This document shows positions 1 through 7,080 of a DNA stretch of 39,826 bases, in pieces. The translations under genes and the position numbers were made by a program. Each line of letters begins with the position of its first letter. The stretch's first letter is position 1. The notes under the pieces are model-generated. The model saw only the letters and a program-made list of their open reading frames with translations. It had not been told where the DNA came from and made no database searches. Source of the stretch: Clostridia bacterium (lineage in GTDB: Bacteria > Bacillota > Clostridia > Oscillospirales > QAKW01); contig JAFSHF010000004.1 in the NCBI GenBank assembly GCA_017440465.1, forward strand, positions 1 to 39,826, written 5' to 3'.

Positions 1-269
1 AAGCCTTGAACAAACTCATAAAAGGACGGCATCAACTCTTCAATGGTCGGTTTCCCTGCAACCATTTCGTTGGTAATCCCGGTAATTTTTGTAATCAGCG
101 GATCAATCAGAACCTTTGGATCCACCAACGAAGAATAGCGAGCGACCATATACCCATCGATCACCTTGACCGCGCCGATCTCAATGATCTTATCTTCTTT
201 TCCAAGCCCCGTTGTCTCGAAATCAAAGCAAACAAAAGAATTGAAATCCGCATCTTTGCGCTTAACCAT
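1..269 (-). CDS. DnaQ-like 3'-5' exonuclease, N-terminal part only
   Basis: The first 89 codons of a gene that runs off the left edge of the window. The translation begins [20 protein letters not shown] and continues with [24 protein letters not shown] at residues 15-22 is the ExoI motif of DEDD-family 3'-5' exonucleases, with D16 and E18 as expected metal ligands. This is the fold of the DnaQ epsilon subunit, of PolC proofreading domains and of stand-alone exonucleases. The ATG overlaps the ispF stop codon by 8 bases (ATGGTTAA), so it is translationally coupled to ispF. The later Exo motifs are outside the window, so I cannot say whether it is a short exonuclease or a larger fusion such as a DinG-like helicase. 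Confidence 0.8.
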   Translation of the reverse strand, partial: MVKRKDADFNSFVCFDFETTGLGKEDKIIEIGAVKVIDGYMVARYSSLVDPKVLIDPLITKITGITNEMVAGKPTIEELMPSFYEFVQG

Positions 270-738
270 TATCATCGATCAGGCAAACAGCATGGCAAGC
301 CATCCCGGCGCCTTCCCCTGTGAATCCAAGATGTTCTTCGGTCGTCGCTTTAATATTCAGTTGAGATAAATCGCATTGAAGTGTTTGAGCCAATTTTTCT
401 TTCATCATCGGCAAATAGGATGCCACCTTCGGTTTTTGCGCAATCAGAGTGATATCCGCATTCATCAGACAATATCCGTTTTTTTGAAGCAAATCTTTCA
501 CATGGGCGAGCAGCACCAAACTATCCACCCCTTTATATTGCGGATCGGTATCGGGAAAATGTTTGCCGATATCGCCAAGCCCCGCAGCGCCAAGCATTGC
601 ATCCATCAAAGCGTGGGTCAAAACATCTGCATCCGAATGACCCAACAATCCTTTTTCAAACGGGATGTTTACCCCGCCTAAAATCAAGGCTCTTCCTTCA
701 ACCAAGCGATGAACATCATATCCATGCCCTATTCGCAT
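262..738 (-). CDS. ispF: 2-C-methyl-D-erythritol 2,4-cyclodiphosphate synthase
   Basis: Fifth step of the MEP isoprenoid pathway: converts CDP-ME 2-phosphate to the cyclic diphosphate with release of CMP. The 158-residue length is normal for the family. [12 protein letters not shown] at the N terminus supplies metal ligands D8 and H10, and H42 follows in [10 protein letters not shown], matching the known Asp-His-His zinc site. The segment [16 protein letters not shown] near the C terminus is the usual nucleotide-side signature. It overlaps the end of ispD by 10 bases and the start of the exonuclease by 8, so the three are co-translated. The ispDF pairing in a Gram-positive genome is common. 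Cytosolic trimer by family knowledge. Confidence 0.97.
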   Translation of the reverse strand: MRIGHGYDVHRLVEGRALILGGVNIPFEKGLLGHSDADVLTHALMDAMLGAAGLGDIGKHFPDTDPQYKGVDSLVLLAHVKDLLQKNGYCLMNADITLIAQKPKVASYLPMMKEKLAQTLQCDLSQLNIKATTEEHLGFTGEGAGMACHAVCLIDDNG

Positions 739-1430
739 AACCGTTCCTCCATAAGAATTTTTATCAACGTTGCATCTTCCGGTACTGTAATCTTCAAATT
801 ATCCCGACGCCCTTCAACAAACCAAACCGGTTTATTATAAAACTCATAGATCGAAGCATCATCGGTAAATTCCACACCGCTTTTTTGCGCCTTTCTTGCC
901 AACTCCAAGTATTCGCCGCGCCCGAAAACCTGCGGCGTTTGAATTTGAATCAACTGCTCGCGCGGGACGGTTCGAATGATAATGCCGTCTTTGATCTCCT
1001 TCATCGTATCGATTGCGGGCACACCCAATGCCGCCGCACCGCTTTCAACGGCCGCAGCAATGGTTTTAGATATATCTTCCGATCGAACCAAGGGACGCGC
1101 GCCATCTCCGATAGCGACAAATTCATATTCCTCCGGAACCGCACGAACGCCGTTCATCACCGAATCCAAACGTGTTTTTCCCCCTATTGTCACCAATACA
1201 GGCGTTTGAATCCCATATTGATCGGCAAAAGATTCGTAAATAGAAACATTCTCTTCCCGTGTGACAACAACGATTAAATCAATTTCTTCCGCTTGATCAT
1301 ATGCACAAAGAGTATGCACCACTATGGGTTTTCCTGCAATTTCAAGCAACAGTTTATCCGCGCAACTGCCTTGCATTCTGCTTCCGCTTCCTGCGCAAAC
1401 AAGAACTGCGGCTGTCTTCACATTGCTCAT
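729..1430 (-). CDS. ispD: 2-C-methyl-D-erythritol 4-phosphate cytidylyltransferase
   Basis: Third step of the MEP pathway: joins MEP and CTP to give CDP-ME plus pyrophosphate. The protein is 233 residues. The nucleotide-binding loop is at residues 7-19 ([13 protein letters not shown]) with K26 in [10 protein letters not shown], and [10 protein letters not shown] is the conserved acidic active-site segment. The ATG at 1430 is preceded by AAGGGTGG six bases upstream, a good ribosome binding site. Only 38 bases separate it from the carD-like gene, and a terminator-like hairpin (1453-1474) sits in that gap. I see no separate promoter there, so ispD-ispF is probably transcribed by read-through from carD. 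Confidence 0.96.
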   Translation of the reverse strand: MSNVKTAAVLVCAGSGSRMQGSCADKLLLEIAGKPIVVHTLCAYDQAEEIDLIVVVTREENVSIYESFADQYGIQTPVLVTIGGKTRLDSVMNGVRAVPEEYEFVAIGDGARPLVRSEDISKTIAAAVESGAAALGVPAIDTMKEIKDGIIIRTVPREQLIQIQTPQVFGRGEYLELARKAQKSGVEFTDDASIYEFYNKPVWFVEGRRDNLKITVPEDATLIKILMEERLCE

Positions 1431-1452
1431 CGTGAACCACCCTTCAAAAATA

Positions 1453-1474
1453 GGCTGAAAACTCCGTTTCAGCC
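1453..1474 (-). terminator. Hairpin terminator at the end of the carD-like gene
   Basis: An 8-bp stem GGCTGAAA/TTTCAGCC with a 6-base loop is followed on the minus strand by TATTTTTG. It overlaps the carD stop codon (1469-1471). It lies between carD and ispD, so it may partly reduce transcription of ispD-ispF rather than stop it. Confidence 0.6.
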
Positions 1475-1957
1475 CATTTCAATTTTTATTGCATCTTGAA
1501 GTTCGCTAAAGATCGTCTCGACATCCGATTGCATAACCATCGCCAATTCGGAGCAAAGAATATTTTTAGCCATCACCATCATCTGGCGGTCACCGGTCGA
1601 TAGCCCGACCATCTTATCGCGAAGCATCAAGGTCTTGATCACTTCGACCACTTCCTCCGGATCACCCTTCTTAATACGGTCAATATTCTCTTTATAACGC
1701 TTGCTCCAAGGACCGCTCATATCAATTTGGAGCGTATTAAAATGATGCATCAATTCCTGCGCCCGCTTTACGTCAACCAACGGACGCAAGCGAACGATAC
1801 CTGAATTTTCAACAGGGAATTTCAAGCGGATCTTTCCGCCCAAAAGAGAGATATTGTAATATTCTCGTTGCACACCGCCAACGGTCTGCATTTCGACCCC
1901 TTCGATAAATCCGGCACCATGCATCGGATGAACGACTTGATCGCCAATTTTGAACAT
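1469..1957 (-). CDS. CarD family transcriptional regulator
   Basis: 162 residues. The N-terminal half (MFKIGDQVVHPMHGAGFIEG onward) is a CarD/TRCF RNA-polymerase-interacting domain: the Tudor-like KIGDxVVHPxHGxG start is diagnostic. The helical C-terminal half (about 65-162) corresponds to the DNA-binding part of CarD/CdnL proteins. Such proteins bind the RNA polymerase beta subunit and stabilise open promoter complexes, often tuning rRNA and housekeeping promoters. It heads a unit with ispD, ispF and an exonuclease. A strong consensus promoter lies just upstream (1991-2019). Its exact target genes here cannot be read from sequence. Confidence 0.9.
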   Translation of the reverse strand: MFKIGDQVVHPMHGAGFIEGVEMQTVGGVQREYYNISLLGGKIRLKFPVENSGIVRLRPLVDVKRAQELMHHFNTLQIDMSGPWSKRYKENIDRIKKGDPEEVVEVIKTLMLRDKMVGLSTGDRQMMVMAKNILCSELAMVMQSDVETIFSELQDAIKIEMG

Positions 1958-1990
1958 TTGCTAACAGAACCTTCCTATTTTTATGTATAT

Positions 1991-2019
1991 ATTATACACC
2001 ATTTATCGAATTTTGGCAA
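1991..2019 (-). promoter_or_regulatory. Sigma-A-type promoter of the carD-like gene
   Basis: On the minus strand TTGCCA (2014-2019) and TATAAT (1991-1996) are separated by exactly 17 bases. The -10 box lies 33 bases from the carD ATG, leaving a short leader. It diverges from the smpB promoter. Confidence 0.8.
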
Positions 2020-2039
2020 ACAAAAGTTCAACAAAATCC

Positions 2040-2067
2040 TTTACTTTTTTTTAGAATATGTTATGAT
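2040..2067 (+). promoter_or_regulatory. Probable promoter of smpB
   Basis: TTTACT (2040-2045), a 16-base spacer and TATGAT (2062-2067). It is followed by a short leader with the ribosome binding site GAAGGAGA and the smpB ATG at 2090. Confidence 0.55.
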
Positions 2068-2089
2068 ATTTGCATAGAAGGAGACGGTT

Positions 2090-2554
2090 ATGAAGCAAGA
2101 AGAACGTAAATATATCGCCCGAAATAAAAAAGCAAGCTTCGATTATTTTATTCTTTCCACCTATGAAGCAGGAATTGTTTTGTTCGGGACAGAAATTAAA
2201 TCCATTCGTCAAGGGCGCGTCAATTTAAAAGACAGTTATTGCGAATTTAAAGACGGCGAATTATATATCCGCGGAATGCATATTTCCCCCTATGAACAAG
2301 GGAATATTTTTAATCGCGACCCTATGCGTCTGAAAAAACTGTTACTGCACAAACGCGAAATTATGTCGCTTTTTGGAAAAACAAAACAAGACGGCTTGAC
2401 CCTAATTCCTCTCTCCCTTTATTTCAGCGGTTCACGCGTCAAGGTGGAATTGGGGCTGTGCCGCGGTAAAAAGAACTACGATAAGCGCGATACCATCGCC
2501 AAAAAAGAAGCAAGCAGAGAGATGGAAAAACGCTTAAAAGAACAAAATCGATAA
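2090..2554 (+). CDS. smpB: SsrA-binding protein SmpB
   Basis: RNA-binding partner of tmRNA: it delivers charged tmRNA to stalled ribosomes so that broken mRNAs are released and unfinished proteins are tagged. 154 residues, the usual length. Visible signatures are [13 protein letters not shown] at residues 9-21, [15 protein letters not shown] at about 24-38 and a basic C-terminal tail ending KRLKEQNR, the part that enters the mRNA channel in known SmpBs. The ribosome binding site GAAGGAGA is well placed. The tmRNA gene itself lies 0.9 kb downstream on the same strand, with one hydrolase gene between them. Confidence 0.97.
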   Translation: MKQEERKYIARNKKASFDYFILSTYEAGIVLFGTEIKSIRQGRVNLKDSYCEFKDGELYIRGMHISPYEQGNIFNRDPMRLKKLLLHKREIMSLFGKTKQDGLTLIPLSLYFSGSRVKVELGLCRGKKNYDKRDTIAKKEASREMEKRLKEQNR

Positions 2555-2569
2555 TCAAAGGAGACTATA

Positions 2570-3412
2570 ATGCAACATTTCAAAGTCGAACTCGATCTGG
2601 ATTACGAAAAGCTAAATCTCGGCGGCGGGCATCGCGCCTTTATGCAATGTTATATTCCTTCCAATTTCGATTTTTCCGAAGGGCGCAAACGGCCGGCCAT
2701 CGTTATCTGCCCGGGTGGCGGATATGGGCATCTTTCTTCCCGCGAAGCAGAGCCCATTGCTCTGCAATACCTTGCTGCGGATATTACCGCCTTTGTGTTA
2801 TATTATTCCGTCGACGAAGATGCAGGGTTCCCTCGTTGCTTATTTGAAGCGCTGACCGCAGTTAAAACGGTTCGCGAAAACGCCGAAGAATGGCATATCA
2901 ACCCCGACCAAATCGCCATTGGCGGTTTTTCGGCAGGCGGGCATCTGGCGGCAACCGCATCCGCTTATTGGGATAGTGAGCTTGCCGCTGTCTTAGGCGA
3001 TAAAGACGCCCTCAAGATCAATGCCGCGGTCTTATCTTATGCTGTTGTTTCTGCCAAAGGGACTGAGAACATTAATTGTTTTAAAAGACTTTTCGGCGAA
3101 GATCCAAGCGAGGCGCAACTGTTATCTGTATCGATCGAGGATCATATCACAGACTCGTTCCCGCCCACATTTATTTGGCATACCGCCACAGATCAGATCG
3201 TCCCTGTGCGGAACTCGCTCTTAATGGGGCAGAGTCTTTCTGCTCAAAAGATTCCCTTTGAACTGCATATCTATCCCCGCGGACCTCATGGAATGGCGCT
3301 TTGCGATCTCCGCACCGCTAAGGAAACGCAGACAAAACTGTGTGAAGAATTGCCGCGCAGATGGATTACAGACAGTATTCGCTTCTTGAAAGAAATCGCC
3401 TTCAAAAAATAA
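2570..3412 (+). CDS. Alpha/beta hydrolase (esterase-like)
   Basis: A 280-residue cytosolic hydrolase of the esterase/acetyl-xylan-esterase-like group. The oxyanion segment is ICPGGGYGHLSSRE (about 46-59). The nucleophile elbow GGFSAGG places the catalytic serine at S121. The remaining triad members are probably D208 (TATDQIVPV) and H240 (GPHGMAL). No signal peptide is visible. It starts 15 bases after smpB with its own AAAGGAGA site, so it is co-transcribed with smpB and lies just upstream of ssrA. The substrate is unknown; a carbohydrate ester is one possibility from family membership, but nothing nearby supports it. Confidence 0.85.
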   Translation: MQHFKVELDLDYEKLNLGGGHRAFMQCYIPSNFDFSEGRKRPAIVICPGGGYGHLSSREAEPIALQYLAADITAFVLYYSVDEDAGFPRCLFEALTAVKTVRENAEEWHINPDQIAIGGFSAGGHLAATASAYWDSELAAVLGDKDALKINAAVLSYAVVSAKGTENINCFKRLFGEDPSEAQLLSVSIEDHITDSFPPTFIWHTATDQIVPVRNSLLMGQSLSAQKIPFELHIYPRGPHGMALCDLRTAKETQTKLCEELPRRWITDSIRFLKEIAFKK

Positions 3413-3420
3413 TTTAAAAC

Positions 3421-3460
3421 CCCTATATATTTTTTCATTTCTATGTTAAACTATATAGGG
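3421..3460 (+). promoter_or_regulatory. AT-rich inverted repeat and possible ssrA promoter region
   Basis: CCCTATATA (3421-3429) and TATATAGGG (3452-3460) form a perfect 9-base inverted repeat around a 22-base loop, directly after the hydrolase stop and 8 bases before the mature tmRNA 5' end. The right arm contains TATATA (3452-3457), a plausible -10 box for ssrA. No convincing -35 box is present, and no T-run supports a terminator. Confidence 0.35.
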
Positions 3461-3468
3461 TTCCCTAT

Positions 3469-3822
3469 GGGGTCGTAAAGGTTTCGACGGGGATCTTGAA
3501 GTGTGATAAGCGTGCGGTGGCGCACAACCACCTTAAAATGTGTAACTTTAAAAATAAACGCTAACACTAATAAATTAGCTTACGCTGCTTAATTAACGCA
3601 GCGTCATCTCGGTGCGAAGGACCACGAGCGCATTTGGGGTGTCATTTTCAGTGGTGAACGTTTTCGGCTAAGCTTTGCCCCGAAAATGTATAATGAAGCT
3701 ACCAATTTTATCAGCCTGTTTATCGGCGGATAAATGCGGGAATTGCAATAGATAAACTACGCACGTAGAAGGTTGCATGAATGGGTTTTCGGACAGGGGT
3801 TCGACTCCCCTCGGCTCCACCA
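3469..3822 (+). ncRNA. ssrA: Transfer-messenger RNA (tmRNA)
   Basis: A 354-base one-piece tmRNA. The 5' end GGGGTCG pairs with the 3' segment CGGCTCC ahead of ACCA to form a 7-bp acceptor stem, with one G-U and one U-G pair. The T-arm reads ACAGGGGTTCGACTCCCC and the 5' part carries the hallmark GGTTTCGACGGGGAT. The tag frame starts at GCT 3560-3562 and reads ANTNKLAYAA, ending with TAA at 3590-3592. With the alanine carried by tmRNA the tag would be A-ANTNKLAYAA. It ends in AYAA instead of the more common ALAA. CCA is encoded at the 3' end (3820-3822). The partner protein gene smpB is upstream. Confidence 0.97.
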
Positions 3823-3832
3823 ACAATATAAA

Positions 3833-3861
3833 AACAAGCCCGACATTTTGTCGGGCTTGTT
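3833..3861. terminator. Bidirectional terminator between ssrA and the ABC exporter
   Basis: A perfect 12-bp stem (AACAAGCCCGAC / GTCGGGCTTGTT) with loop ATTTT. On the minus strand it is followed by TTTTTATATT, a good U-tract for the exporter operon. On the plus strand the tail is only weakly T-rich. Confidence 0.85.
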
Positions 3862-3884
3862 ACTATATCATTATACTTTGCTCT

Positions 3885-4610
3885 TTACATATACTGCTCG
3901 TACGCAGTCAATACTTCGTTTGTATCGCCGAGCATCTTGATCTTTCCGTCGTGCAACCAAAGCATTTTTGTACACAATTTACGCAGAGTGCTGATACTGT
4001 GTGAAACAATCAGAACTGTCCGGTTTTTATCCGAAATCAATTCCTTCATCTTCGCGGAACTCTTTTTCTTAAAATGTTCATCGCCGACACTGAGAACCTC
4101 GTCGATCAAAATGATATCAGTCTCCAAAAAGGCAGTAATTGAAAATGCAAGTTTGGAATACATCCCTTTAGAATAGGTCTTAACAGGTTTATCGATAAAA
4201 CTTCCAAGTTCGGAAAATTCAATGATATCGGGCATTTTTTCTCGAATTTCTTCCTCCGAAAAGCCAAGCAACAGACCATTCAGGACAATATTTTCTCTGC
4301 CACTCATATCCTTTTGGAATCCGACACCGATCGAAAGTAACGAAACTTTTTTTCCGTTCAAATCGATTGTACCGCTATCGGGGGCAAAAATCCCCGCCAC
4401 TGTGTTTAAAAGCGTGGATTTACCGCTTCCGTTCTTTCCGATGATCCCAAGAATCTCGCCTTTTTTGATATCCAACGAAACATTTTTCAATGCGTGGAAA
4501 GATTTATCCTTCTTCTTGCCGCCTTTTAAAAACATTCGCTTGATGGAGTAGGCGCTGAGTTCTTTATAACTGACATTTAAATTTTCAATATGAATTGCAA
4601 TATCTCGCAT
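3885..4610 (-). CDS. ABC transporter ATPase for polysaccharide/teichoic acid export (Wzt/TagH type)
   Basis: 241 residues. Walker A GKNGSGKST at 58-66, a YSKGM signature at 146-150 (the variant typical of the Wzt/TagH/KpsT branch), Walker B IILIDE at 166-171, and an H-loop in LIVSHS. It powers export of a lipid-linked or cell-wall glycopolymer together with the permease just upstream (4-base gap; its ribosome binding site AAGGTG overlaps the permease stop). It lacks the extra C-terminal carbohydrate-binding domain found in long Wzt proteins, so recognition of a modified chain end is unlikely. No glycosyltransferases are in the window, so the polymer cannot be named. Confidence 0.9.
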   Translation of the reverse strand: MRDIAIHIENLNVSYKELSAYSIKRMFLKGGKKKDKSFHALKNVSLDIKKGEILGIIGKNGSGKSTLLNTVAGIFAPDSGTIDLNGKKVSLLSIGVGFQKDMSGRENIVLNGLLLGFSEEEIREKMPDIIEFSELGSFIDKPVKTYSKGMYSKLAFSITAFLETDIILIDEVLSVGDEHFKKKSSAKMKELISDKNRTVLIVSHSISTLRKLCTKMLWLHDGKIKMLGDTNEVLTAYEQYM

Positions 4611-4614
4611 AAAA

Positions 4615-5397
4615 TCAAAGCACCTTTACGTAACTATTTTCATTTTTTTGAATCAATTTGATTCCAACGAAACACATTAAAATACCAAACACGGTCCAGA
4701 TTCCAAGCCAAGGAAGATTCGGCATTGTACCATAAAGCAAGGATTCTCGCATACAGTTCAAATATAATGCCAACGGGTTGAGTCGAACGATCCAGTAACC
4801 CAACTCCCCTGTAATTTTATCGGCAAGATTATAAAACACGCCGGTAGCATAAAACAAAAGTCTCAAAGCAATATTGGTAAAATTTGCAAGATCCTCCACA
4901 TATACGCCAAAATGAAGAAGGATCGAACAAGCACCAAATGTAAAAATAATAAAAGAGACCAAAATCGGAATGGCCCAAAGCATTTGCCACGAAAGCGGGA
5001 CACGGTAGATAAACATTAAAACAAAAACGATCAAAAAACTGATCATTGTCTTAAAGCCGTTGCGCAGAATTTTTTCAACGATCAATATGTACTTTGGAAC
5101 ATATACCTTTGAGACGATCGGTTTATTACTTCGCACCAATTTTACGCTGGTTTTCAGCATCACATTGAAAAATTCCCAAACGGTAATGCCCAAGAAGATA
5201 AATGCAGCGATATACTTCACCTTCCCCTTAAAGAAGATCGTGAAGACAAACGCATAGATCCCCATAAAGCAAAGCGGCTCCAAAATCCACCAAATCCAAT
5301 TAAGAATGGAGTTTGCCACTTCAGATTTTAGTTCTGCTTTAGCGGAATAAAAAATATAAGAGGCATATTTTTTTATATCGCTGAAAAATTTAATCAT
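4615..5397 (-). CDS. ABC-2 type polysaccharide export permease (Wzm/TagG type)
   Basis: 260 residues with about six membrane segments, e.g. around 40-60 (LCFMGIYAFVFTIFF), 65-80, 110-135 (MISFLIVFVLMFIY), 140-165, 175-195 and 228-250. The layout and length fit the ABC-2 export permease family that moves O-antigen, teichoic acid or capsule across the membrane. It is the first gene of a two-gene operon with the ATPase and is preceded by AGGAG six bases before the ATG and by a consensus promoter. It is transcribed away from a MurJ-type flippase, which suggests an envelope-polymer locus. Confidence 0.88.
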   Translation of the reverse strand: MIKFFSDIKKYASYIFYSAKAELKSEVANSILNWIWWILEPLCFMGIYAFVFTIFFKGKVKYIAAFIFLGITVWEFFNVMLKTSVKLVRSNKPIVSKVYVPKYILIVEKILRNGFKTMISFLIVFVLMFIYRVPLSWQMLWAIPILVSFIIFTFGACSILLHFGVYVEDLANFTNIALRLLFYATGVFYNLADKITGELGYWIVRLNPLALYLNCMRESLLYGTMPNLPWLGIWTVFGILMCFVGIKLIQKNENSYVKVL

Positions 5398-5455
5398 TAT
5401 ATTCTCCTAAATCCAACTCAAGAATGGTATAATGTTCGCTTAGATTTACCTTTTA

Positions 5456-5484
5456 ATTATACCAACAAAGCACTCGAAAGTCAA
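5456..5484 (-). promoter_or_regulatory. Promoter of the ABC exporter operon
   Basis: Minus strand TTGACT (5479-5484), 17-base spacer, TATAAT (5456-5461), leaving a leader of about 50 bases before the permease ATG at 5397. Confidence 0.8.
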
Positions 5485-5508
5485 CAAAACATAATATTAT
5501 TATAATAG

Positions 5509-5537
5509 TTGATATTTTTTTATATTTATGTTATTAT
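5509..5537 (+). promoter_or_regulatory. Promoter of the murJ-DUF5693 operon
   Basis: Plus strand TTGATA (5509-5514), 17-base spacer, TATTAT (5532-5537). The leader is about 35 bases and ends with GAAGGA before the ATG at 5580. It lies back to back with the exporter promoter. Confidence 0.7.
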
Positions 5538-5579
5538 ATATGATTGATAAAATAACTTAATTTTGAAGGACGTGCATAT

Positions 5580-7073
5580 ATGAAGGGCAGCACCTATTTA
5601 TTGATGGTTTTCGGCATATTTATTGCAAAGGGATTGGGCTTTGTGCGCAACATTTTCTTTGCGCCTTTGGGCGGCAATGAATTGACCGATATTTATTTCC
5701 AGATCTTTGATATTCCTACCTTGGTTTTCACCGGCATCGGTACTGCCTTGGCAACTTTGGTTATCAAAAAACTGAATAAACCCGAAAACAAATCTCCAAA
5801 CACGCAAAAGGAATTTGTTTCCCGCTTTATTTGCAATATCTCTGCAATCACCCTGGGAGTCACTGCAATTCTTTACTTTTACACCCCCAAGATCGTTCGC
5901 TGGTTATTGCCCGGTCTCAATCCCGAATTTTATGGCGATGCACAAAAAATGTTCTACATTATGCTTCCCAGCGGATTATTTGTCATTGTCGCTTATATCA
6001 TTTCCGGTGTCCTGCAAAACAATAATGTGTTTTTTATAACCTCCATTATGAGCTTACCCTATAACGTCGTCATCATCTCTTATCTGGCATTCGCTCCGTT
6101 GGATATTTTCGTTATCAGTTTCATCACAACTTTAGGTTGGTTTTTGCATATTGCAATCCTTCTCCCCGATTTTTATCGCAGTGGATATCGCATTTTCTAT
6201 ATTGACAAAACCAAAGAAAAAAATGCAAAAAAAGAGCGAAACCTCGAAATCTTTTATATTTTCATTTCCAGCATTATGTTCCAGATTTGCATTATCTGCG
6301 ACAAAGCCGCTGTGAGCGAAAGCATTGGTGCAGTGACCGCGATCCACTATGCCACAAACTTCTTTATTACAATTATCAGCATCTTTGTCGTTGCAATGAG
6401 CAACATCAGCTTCCCCTCCATCAGCAAAAATTACGAAGAGGGAAATCACGAAGAAGTCAAAAAAACTACCCAACAATTAATCCAACTGCTCTTCGCCATC
6501 CTTGTTCCGTTTATTCTTTTGACCTTTGGCTTTGGCGAAGATCTGATTCGCCTGCTCTACGAAGGCGAAGAGTTTACTCCGGCGCTGACCGCGCAAACCT
6601 CGCTTCTTTTAATTATCTATTCTCTCGGCGTTTTTGGTTATGTTTGCCAGGAACTTTTTAATAAACTTTTATATTTGGGCTCCATCTATAAATATACTGT
6701 CATCGGCAGCATCGCTGTTATGCTGATCAAACCGTTGATCAACCATTGGTTAGGCGAATTCGGCGCTGTCGCTGTGGCCGTTTCTACCGCCATTCTCTTT
6801 ACCGCCTATGCGGTTCTGATTGGAATCACCATGACCAAGGTGACAGGGAACTATCTTTCCGCCGCCCTCGGCATCAACCTGCTTAAAATCCTCGGTGCCG
6901 GCGGAGCTGCAACCGCAGTGTACTTTATTTTCAACCGCCTCTTCCCCACCTTGCCGGGCGGAAATTTTGGGTTCATCCTTCCTTTGATGATCTGCCTTGC
7001 CGTTTATGCCGCCGTCATTTGGCTCAGCGGCATAATGAAAATTATTCTGCCCAAACGAACAACACAGGAGTAA
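5580..7073 (+). CDS. MurJ-type lipid flippase (MVF/MviN family)
   Basis: 497 residues with about 13-14 membrane helices spread over the whole length. The N-terminal segment GFVRNIFFAPLGGNELTDIY, followed by FQIFDIPTLVFTGIGTA, is the typical first-helix/loop region of the MVF family, and the conserved central arginine/charged loops and a late FGEDLIRLLYEGEEF segment are present. MurJ flips lipid II outward in peptidoglycan synthesis; relatives such as AmJ or Wzx-like members flip other undecaprenyl-linked sugars. It starts the operon with the DUF5693-like gene (7-base gap) and diverges from the polysaccharide exporter, so a role in a secondary polymer is possible. Family call is firm, exact substrate is not. 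Confidence 0.85.
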   Translation: MKGSTYLLMVFGIFIAKGLGFVRNIFFAPLGGNELTDIYFQIFDIPTLVFTGIGTALATLVIKKLNKPENKSPNTQKEFVSRFICNISAITLGVTAILYFYTPKIVRWLLPGLNPEFYGDAQKMFYIMLPSGLFVIVAYIISGVLQNNNVFFITSIMSLPYNVVIISYLAFAPLDIFVISFITTLGWFLHIAILLPDFYRSGYRIFYIDKTKEKNAKKERNLEIFYIFISSIMFQICIICDKAAVSESIGAVTAIHYATNFFITIISIFVVAMSNISFPSISKNYEEGNHEEVKKTTQQLIQLLFAILVPFILLTFGFGEDLIRLLYEGEEFTPALTAQTSLLLIIYSLGVFGYVCQELFNKLLYLGSIYKYTVIGSIAVMLIKPLINHWLGEFGAVAVAVSTAILFTAYAVLIGITMTKVTGNYLSAALGINLLKILGAGGAATAVYFIFNRLFPTLPGGNFGFILPLMICLAVYAAVIWLSGIMKIILPKRTTQE

Positions 7074-7080
7074 CCGATCC

